A model generated the notes under the pieces. It was not told the DNA's origin. It saw nothing but the letters and a program-made list of their open reading frames with translations, and made no database searches. The position numbers and the translations under genes were made by a program. Positions 34,631 to 39,439 of a stretch of DNA of 39,439 nucleotides are shown in pieces. This stretch comes from an uncultured Lachnospiraceae bacterium (GTDB lineage: Bacteria; Bacillota; Clostridia; Lachnospirales; Lachnospiraceae), in assembly GCA_949742505.1 (NCBI GenBank), contig CATJPU010000229.1, positions 1 through 39,439 on the forward strand. Reading direction: 5' to 3'. Positions within the stretch are counted from its first letter, which is position 1. Each line of letters begins with the position of its first letter.

Positions 34631-35122
34631 ATGGAAAAAGTGCTGGATGTTGCTCAGTATATTTTCTCAGAGTACAAAAAAATATCAGGGAAAATTATTG
34701 ATGAGATGAAGTTGCATAAGCTGTTATATCTTACCCAGAGGGAATCTTTCGCTGTAACAGGAGAACCGATGTTTACCGAAGAGTTTGAAGGCTGGAAGTA
34801 TGGACCTGTATGCCGCAAAGTTAGGAATTCTTATACCGAGGACGGAATGTATGCGGATAATTTGAGCGAGATATCTCTTGAAAATGCTTACATTACGAAA
34901 AATGTTATTTTACAATATGGAGCATACGAATCATGGAAATTGAGTGAACTTTCGCATAGAGAGCTGTCATGGCGCAGGTCAAGGGAAGAGATTCCACAGG
35001 GACAGAATGGGAATGGAGTACTTTTATTAGAAGATATTCGTAAAGACGCTGAAAAGGTAAGGCCTTATGATTCTGTGTGGGATATGTATTATGATGAATT
35101 TGAGGATGCGGAGGTACTGTAA
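34631..35122 (+). CDS. Panacea-domain (DUF4065, SocA-like) antitoxin
   Basis: 163 aa. Seen: the Panacea core MKLHKLLYLTQRESFAVTGEPMF followed by FEGWKYGPVCRKVR, near the start of the protein as in the family. Known: Panacea (DUF4065) proteins are antitoxins found with many unrelated toxins. Very strong SD (AGGAGGAGG, 7 nt) and own promoter. The stop TAA is immediately followed by the TTG start of a PemK-like toxin, so the two are translationally coupled with antitoxin first, the usual order. Antitoxin role here is inferred from family plus partner. Confidence 0.85.
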   Translation: MEKVLDVAQYIFSEYKKISGKIIDEMKLHKLLYLTQRESFAVTGEPMFTEEFEGWKYGPVCRKVRNSYTEDGMYADNLSEISLENAYITKNVILQYGAYESWKLSELSHRELSWRRSREEIPQGQNGNGVLLLEDIRKDAEKVRPYDSVWDMYYDEFEDAEVL

Positions 35123-35494
35123 TTGATTGGGAAAGCATACATCTCCACATTTAAATATTTTGATAATCGAACACATCGTATGGCGTTTAAAAACAGGCCG
35201 GTTTTGATTGTAGGGCAGGCTGACAGCAGCGATTATATTATATTGCCGGTCTCAAGAATCACAAATCAGGGAAATGTTGACAGTTATTATGACGTTTCTA
35301 TTGAACCGGCAGACGTACCGTTGATGAATTTAACACAGCGCTCGTATATTAGAAGTCATAAGCAGTCGGTTGTACATTTGGGGGAATTGACGAGAGAAAT
35401 TGTTGATTTCCGAAAGGAATATGAAGATATATATCTAGACGTAATTTCTAAGATGGAAGAATTTCAAAAGAATTTGATAATCAATGCATTATAA
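35123..35494 (+). CDS. PemK/MazF-like toxin
   Basis: 123 aa from TTG 35123 (GGAGGT, 7 nt), directly abutting the antitoxin stop. Seen: the PemK-type beta-barrel pattern NRPVLIVGQADSSDYIILPVSRITNQGN, then SYIRSHKQSVVHLGELTREI, matching the C-terminal strands and helix of the family. Known: PemK/MazF proteins are endoribonucleases that cut mRNA. The weak TTG start may keep toxin below antitoxin. Catalytic residues cannot be fixed by eye, as MazF active sites are poorly conserved. Confidence 0.78.
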   Translation: MIGKAYISTFKYFDNRTHRMAFKNRPVLIVGQADSSDYIILPVSRITNQGNVDSYYDVSIEPADVPLMNLTQRSYIRSHKQSVVHLGELTREIVDFRKEYEDIYLDVISKMEEFQKNLIINAL

Positions 35495-35541
35495 GTAACA
35501 GTTTACAGGTTGCCATTATAAAAGTTTTGCAGACAGGAAGC

Positions 35542-35570
35542 TTGACATTTGAAAATGCTTATGTTACGAT
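35542..35570 (+). promoter_or_regulatory. Promoter of the metG T-box leader
   Basis: Consensus TTGACA (35542-35547), 17 nt, TACGAT (35565-35570). Start would fall near 35577, just before T-box Stem I. Confidence 0.78.
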
Positions 35571-35589
35571 TTCTAGCATATCAGATAAA

Positions 35590-36018
35590 CGCAGCGACGA
35601 AGAGAGTACGCAGACGGAAGTTTTACAGAGAAGTCCCGGCGGCTGAGAGGGACGGAATGGAAATTTGCGGAAGATGGCTTCTGAGCGGTGCACCGAACTG
35701 TGAAAGGGACGTACCTCGCCAAGTGTCTGGGTGTGCGTTCGCACTAAGCTCGTGTAATACCTCGCTAAGTGCAGGAGGAAACACCGCAGTCACTAGGCTC
35801 GAAAGGACCTCACCAAGTGTCTGGGTGTGCGTTTGCACTAAGCTCGTGGAATACCTCGCTAAGTGCTCACAGCAGGCTGCAATGGGCCCGCCCGTTATAG
35901 CGGAGGGTGTTGTGTGACACCTGTTAAGGCTCTCTGCCGCGAGGCGGGAGTGAAGAGAAGTGGTAACACGATTTAGTCGTCTTCTCTGGTTCCGATGGGG
36001 ACTGGAGAGGACTTTTTT
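35590..36018 (+). ncRNA. T-box riboswitch (tRNA-Met) with enlarged linker
   Basis: Leader RNA that senses uncharged tRNA. Seen: Stem I base GAAG (35599-35602) with CTTC (35678-35681), AGAGTA loop-E strand (35603-35608) opposite GAAGATGG (35670-35677) with specifier ATG at 35674-35676, and CGCA/TGCG above. The antiterminator has TGGTAAC as bulge (35961-35967), AGAAG/CTTCT and ACGA/TCGT helices. The competing terminator is about 35979-36018 with a T6 tract. The TGGT pairs with a tRNA 3' end whose discriminator is A, as for tRNA-Met. The leader is near 430 nt, well over the usual 200-300, because of the repeat insert. A further stem-loop (GTTACA/TGTAAC, 36019-36046) follows. Confidence 0.93.
35713..35865 (+). 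repeat. 59-bp direct repeats inside the T-box linker
   Basis: Copies at 35713-35771 and 35807-35865 match at 56 of 59 positions (period 94 bp). Each begins and ends with the 13-mer ACCTC(G/A)C(C/T)AAGTG, so four copies of it are present. Each can fold (GTGCG/CGCAC; GCACTAAGC against GCTAAGTGC). The whole block is bracketed by CTGTGA (35698-35703) and TCACAG (35867-35872), a possible closing helix. Confidence 0.88.
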
Positions 36019-36099
36019 GTTACATAAGAAAGCGCTTTTGTGTAACGAAAAGGGGATTACCATTACTCTAAATTGTGAAGAATAGAAGGAGAGAAGATT

Positions 36100-38049
36100 A
36101 TGTGTGAGAAATGCAGTAAACCAAAATATTACATGACTACGGCGATTGCTTATACTTCCGGCAAGCCGCATATCGGTAATACCTATGAGATTGTGCTGGC
36201 GGATGCGATTGCCAGGTATAAGAGGAGTCAGGGATACGACGTGTTTTTTCAGACGGGAACGGATGAGCATGGACAGAAGATTGAGCTGAAGGCTGAAGAG
36301 GCGGGCGTAACGCCGAAGAAGTTTGTTGACGGCGTCGCAGGTCAGATTAAGGATATCTGGGATTTGATGAATACTTCTTATGACAAATTTATTCGTACTA
36401 CCGACACAGACCATGAGAAGCAAGTTCAAAAGATTTTCAGGAAACTGTATGAGCAGGGAGATATTTACAAAGGAGCCTATGAAGGGCTTTACTGTACGCC
36501 CTGCGAGTCTTTCTGGACGGAGTCACAGCTTGTGGACGGCAAATGTCCGGATTGCGGGCGGGAGGTGAAGCCTGCGAAGGAAGAGGCGTATTTCTTTAAG
36601 ATGAGCAAATATGCTGACCGGCTGATTGAGCATATTAACACGCATCCGGAATTTATTCAGCCGGTTTCCCGGAAAAATGAGATGATGAATAACTTCCTGC
36701 TTCCGGGCCTGCAGGATTTGTGCGTGTCCAGAACCTCATTTAAGTGGGGAATCCCGGTAGACTTTGACGATAAGCATGTGGTATATGTATGGCTGGATGC
36801 ACTGACCAACTATATTACCGGAATCGGATATGATGCGGACGGAGAAAGTACAGAGCAGTATAAGAAGAACTGGCCGGCGGATCTGCACTTAATCGGTAAA
36901 GATATTATCCGTTTCCATACCATTTACTGGCCGATATTCCTGATGGCGTTAGGCGAACCGCTGCCGAAGCAGATTTTTGGACACCCATGGCTTTTGCAGG
37001 GGGACGGTAAGATGAGTAAGTCCAAGGGGAATGTATTATATGCGGATGAACTGGTGGATTTCTTTGGAGTGGACGCGGTGCGCTATTTTGTGCTGCATGA
37101 GATGCCATTTGACAATGACGGTGTGATTTCCTGGGAGTTGATGGTAGAGCGTCTTAATTCGGATTTGGCGAATACCCTTGGCAATCTGGTGAACCGTACC
37201 ATATCTATGACGAATAAGTATTTCGGAGGAACGGTAACGGATAAGGGCGTTTCGGAAGAGGTAGACGCCAATTTAAAGGCTGTTGTAGAGAATGCGCCGA
37301 AGCTTGTAGAAAAGAAGATGGATGAACTGCGGGTGGCAGACGCCATTACGGAGATTTTTACTTTATTTAAACGTTGCAATAAATATATTGACGAGACCAT
37401 GCCATGGGCCCTTGCGAAAGATGAGGCGGCAAAAGACCGGCTGGAAACGGTGCTGTATAATCTGATTGAGAGCATTAAGTCAGGGGCGGCGTTGCTTGCG
37501 CCATTTATGTCGGAGACTTCGGAAAAGATTCTTGCCCAGCTTGGGGATGGAAAAGTAACGGATAAGCCGGAAATTCTGTTCCAGAGACTGGACATAAATG
37601 AGGTAATGAAAAAGGTGGAAGAGCTTCATCCGTCGGCAGAAGTGACTGCAGAAGATGGGAAGGAAGAAGCAAAGGGAGAGAAAGCAAAAGAAGAGGAACC
37701 GGTCATTGATATTGAGGCGAAACCGGAGATTACATTCGCTGATTTTGGAAAAATGCAGTTCCAGGTGGGAGAGATTATCGCCTGTGAGGAAGTGCCGAAG
37801 TCTAAGAAGCTTCTCTGCTCCAAGGTAAAAGTAGGAAGCCAGGTAAAGCAGATTGTATCAGGCATTAAGAAATATTACAGCGCCGAAGAAATGGTTGGCA
37901 AGAAGGTAATGGTTCTGGTGAATCTGAAGCCTGCCAAGCTTGCGGGAGTGTTGTCGGGGGGTATGCTTCTGTGCGCGGAAGACGCAGAGGGCAATCTTGC
38001 ACTGATGACGCCGGAAAAAGAGATGCCTGCAGGGGCGGAAATCTGCTAG
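36100..38049 (+). CDS. metG: Methionyl-tRNA synthetase
   Basis: 649 aa cytoplasmic class I enzyme that charges tRNA-Met. Seen: HIGN (24-27, HIGH motif), a zinc knuckle C132-x2-C135 and C149-x2-C152, KMSKS at 304-308, an anticodon-binding helical domain with WALAK (about 380-520), a Glu/Lys-rich linker and a C-terminal EMAP/Trbp111-like tRNA-binding domain (about 545-649). Full length, no defect. SD AAGGAG, 8 nt. Expression is controlled by the T-box upstream, whose specifier codon ATG matches. tatD follows 45 nt after the stop, a common metG-tatD arrangement in Firmicutes. Confidence 0.97.
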   Translation: MCEKCSKPKYYMTTAIAYTSGKPHIGNTYEIVLADAIARYKRSQGYDVFFQTGTDEHGQKIELKAEEAGVTPKKFVDGVAGQIKDIWDLMNTSYDKFIRTTDTDHEKQVQKIFRKLYEQGDIYKGAYEGLYCTPCESFWTESQLVDGKCPDCGREVKPAKEEAYFFKMSKYADRLIEHINTHPEFIQPVSRKNEMMNNFLLPGLQDLCVSRTSFKWGIPVDFDDKHVVYVWLDALTNYITGIGYDADGESTEQYKKNWPADLHLIGKDIIRFHTIYWPIFLMALGEPLPKQIFGHPWLLQGDGKMSKSKGNVLYADELVDFFGVDAVRYFVLHEMPFDNDGVISWELMVERLNSDLANTLGNLVNRTISMTNKYFGGTVTDKGVSEEVDANLKAVVENAPKLVEKKMDELRVADAITEIFTLFKRCNKYIDETMPWALAKDEAAKDRLETVLYNLIESIKSGAALLAPFMSETSEKILAQLGDGKVTDKPEILFQRLDINEVMKKVEELHPSAEVTAEDGKEEAKGEKAKEEEPVIDIEAKPEITFADFGKMQFQVGEIIACEEVPKSKKLLCSKVKVGSQVKQIVSGIKKYYSAEEMVGKKVMVLVNLKPAKLAGVLSGGMLLCAEDAEGNLALMTPEKEMPAGAEIC

Positions 38050-38094
38050 AATACTTGTGGTAGATTCAGAACAATGAGCCAGAAGAGGTGAGAG

Positions 38095-38859
38095 ATGATA
38101 TTTGACACACATGCACATTACGACAGCAGCCAGTTTGACGAAGACAGAGAAGAACTTCTGGCTTCTATGCCAGAGCAGGGCGTCGGTACGATTGTAAATG
38201 TGGGAGCTTCTTACAGGTCCTGTTTTATCGTACCGGAAATGGTGCAGAAGTACCCGTTTATGTATGCGGCGGTAGGCGTTCATCCGGATGAAGTGGGGGC
38301 TTTGAATGAGGAAACTTTCGCGAAGATGAAGGAGCAGTTTCAAAAAGACAAGGTTATTGCGGTTGGAGAGATTGGACTGGACTATTACTGGGACAATGAA
38401 TCGCATGAGCTTCAGAAAAAGTGGTTTATCCGCCAGCTTGAGCTTGCGGGAGAGCTGTCCCTTCCTGTGCTGATTCACAGCCGGGAGGCGGCCGCCGATA
38501 CGATGGAGATTATGAAGGAATACGGCAGAGATCTTCAGGGAGTTATTCACTGCTTTTCGTATTCCAAAGAAATGGCGAAGGAATATGTGAAGATGGGTTA
38601 CTATATCGGCGTAGGCGGAGTGGTGACCTTTAAGAATGGCAGGAAGCTGAAGGAAGTTGTGGCGGAAGTCCCGCTGACTTCCATCGTACTTGAGACCGAC
38701 TGCCCTTATCTGGCGCCGGTACCCTTCCGGGGGAAACGCAATCACTCCGGGTATATCCGGTATGCTGCGGAGGAAATCGCGGGAATAAAAGGGATGTCGG
38801 CAGAAGAGGTTATTCGGCAAACAGAAGAAAATGCGAAGAAGATGTACGGACTGGCTTAA
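38095..38859 (+). CDS. tatD: TatD-family metal-dependent DNase
   Basis: 254 aa. Seen: the metal ligands of the TatD TIM barrel, His6 and His8 (DTHAHYD), Glu92 (VGEIGLDYY), His128 (LIHSRE), His152 (VIHCFS), and Asp202 (LETDCPYL). Known: TatD proteins are 3'-5' DNases/hydrolases implicated in DNA repair or turnover. Co-transcribed with metG (45-nt gap, AGAGGTGAGAG SD). Length normal. The stop codon lies in the loop of the following hairpin. Confidence 0.95.
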   Translation: MIFDTHAHYDSSQFDEDREELLASMPEQGVGTIVNVGASYRSCFIVPEMVQKYPFMYAAVGVHPDEVGALNEETFAKMKEQFQKDKVIAVGEIGLDYYWDNESHELQKKWFIRQLELAGELSLPVLIHSREAAADTMEIMKEYGRDLQGVIHCFSYSKEMAKEYVKMGYYIGVGGVVTFKNGRKLKEVVAEVPLTSIVLETDCPYLAPVPFRGKRNHSGYIRYAAEEIAGIKGMSAEEVIRQTEENAKKMYGLA

Positions 38860-38868
38860 TGCCAGTCC
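38848..38868 (+). terminator. Hairpin around the tatD stop codon
   Basis: GGACTGGC (38848-38855) pairs with GCCAGTCC (38861-38868); the loop TTAAT contains the stop. Only GCGTTT follows, so termination may be weak. A second hairpin, GGGACGGA with TCCGTCCC (38902-38920), follows 33 nt later without a T-tract. Confidence 0.55.
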
Positions 38869-38936
38869 GCGTTTCGCCGCGCAAAGTGCAAGTCTAACAG
38901 TGGGACGGATTTTCCGTCCCCATTTAATGTAAAAAG

Positions 38937-39254
38937 GTGGCTGATGCGTTTGCAGAACTGTACGAGATGGCGGATATTGTAGTGGTGGATGTTGGCAGAT
39001 ATGGTTTTGTTATGCTCAAATACTATATGCCGCCGCATGGTTTTGAAGAAAATGCAACTTTTACGGATAGCAGAATATTATTTAAAGCGTTATGGCAGGA
39101 ATGGATTGATATGAAGCTTTATCTTATGGCAAAAGGTACTCCTTTGATAGATAAAGGGTATCAGAGTGTATTTGAGAATCTGCCAAAAGAAAAACAGTCT
39201 GAACTTATCAGGCGAAAAGTTGATTTTGCAATAATAGCAGAAATAGCACTGTAG
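38937..39254 (+). CDS. Small hypothetical protein
   Basis: 105 aa from GTG 38937, not assignable to a named family. No signal or membrane segment. Residues MADAFAELYEMADIVVVDVGRYGFVMLKYY and WQEWIDMKLYLMAKGTPL look like a compact folded protein, and I recall similar small proteins in gut Clostridia. The start is weak: AAAAAGG sits directly against the GTG, and the frame closes with a stop only four codons upstream. The true N-terminus may be missing, which would make it a remnant. Confidence 0.55.
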   Translation: MADAFAELYEMADIVVVDVGRYGFVMLKYYMPPHGFEENATFTDSRILFKALWQEWIDMKLYLMAKGTPLIDKGYQSVFENLPKEKQSELIRRKVDFAIIAEIAL

Positions 39255-39310
39255 AAGTATTTTTATTTAAGAAATTAGCAGTGACAAATGGTTCGATTGA
39301 ACAAGGAAAG

Positions 39311-39336
39311 GTTCTGTCAATGACAGGTTTTTTTTT
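39311..39336 (+). terminator. Intrinsic terminator after the small hypothetical gene
   Basis: CTGTC (39314-39318) and GACAG (39322-39326) form a short stem with a 3-nt loop, followed by nine T residues after one G. The stem is short but the T-tract is strong. Confidence 0.65.
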
Positions 39337-39404
39337 AAATAAAAAATATAAAAATATTTGTAACAAATCGCACTTGAAAAGAACTAATAATATGAGGTGC
39401 TGAT

Positions 39405-39439
39405 ATGGATAAAGAAAAAATTGATGAAATATATCGGGA
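39405..39439 (+). CDS. Start of a gene running off the window
   Basis: ATG 39405 with GAGGTG 6 nt upstream opens a frame MDKEKIDEIYR that continues past the end. Too short to identify. Confidence 0.5.
   Translation, partial: MDKEKIDEIYR

Noticed and set aside
35549..36429. ORFs overlapping the metG leader on both strands.
   Set aside because: The region is an RNA regulator with repeats; translations are repetitive and lack start signals.

Overview
The window looks like a chromosome segment of a low- to mid-GC, Gram-positive gut Clostridium relative, most likely Lachnospiraceae. The signs are strong AGGAGG-type ribosome binding sites, a tRNA-Met T-box in front of metG, LPSTGG cell-wall sorting signals, two class C sortases, and typical clostridial families (AAA_14/DUF4143 ATPase, VanZ-like protein, PepT, NhaC, GH31). 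Genus or species cannot be fixed from the sequence alone.

Region 1 (20-15404, all + strand) is a surface-fibre locus. A 1482-residue LPSTGG tip-type adhesin is followed by a SpaA-like major pilin, two class C sortases, a pilin-like secreted protein without a sorting signal, two proteins with SipW/TasA-type signal peptides, two membrane-tethered surface proteins and a SipW-like signal peptidase. A hairpin terminator then separates these from a bifunctional peptidoglycan hydrolase (GH73 plus M23). The locus therefore seems to join a sortase-polymerised pilus with a SipW-processed TasA/CalY-like fibre set, plus a wall-remodelling enzyme.

Region 2 (15405-23600) holds a strong terminator with an embedded promoter, a 26-codon antitoxin-like remnant, an AAA_14/DUF4143 ATPase (-), a GH31 alpha-glucosidase (+), a VanZ-like membrane protein (-), an AraC regulator (-), and glycogen phosphorylase (+) divergent from the regulator.

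Region 3 (23600-35500) is a patchwork: MFS transporter (-), NhaC antiporter (+), HAD phosphatase (-), an AT-rich ATPase plus TOPRIM-like pair resembling two-gene phage-defence modules, an aromatic-acid-exporter-like membrane protein (+), a DUF885 metallopeptidase-like protein (-), peptidase T (-), a broken DUF1703 ATPase/nuclease gene, and a Panacea (DUF4065) plus PemK/MazF-like toxin-antitoxin pair with its own promoter and a short leader ORF. Short repeats are scattered here; one copy supplies the 3' end of the TOPRIM gene.

Region 4 (35500-39439) is the housekeeping metG-tatD unit. Its T-box leader carries the ATG specifier and a canonical antiterminator, but also about 150 bp of nearly perfect direct repeat between Stem I and the antiterminator. 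A small hypothetical gene and the first codons of another gene close the window.

The best candidates for something undescribed are the ATPase/TOPRIM module with its out-of-frame 5' end at an A AAA AAG slippery heptamer, the repeat-loaded metG T-box, and the mixed sortase/SipW fibre locus with a degenerate CHAP domain in its tip protein.
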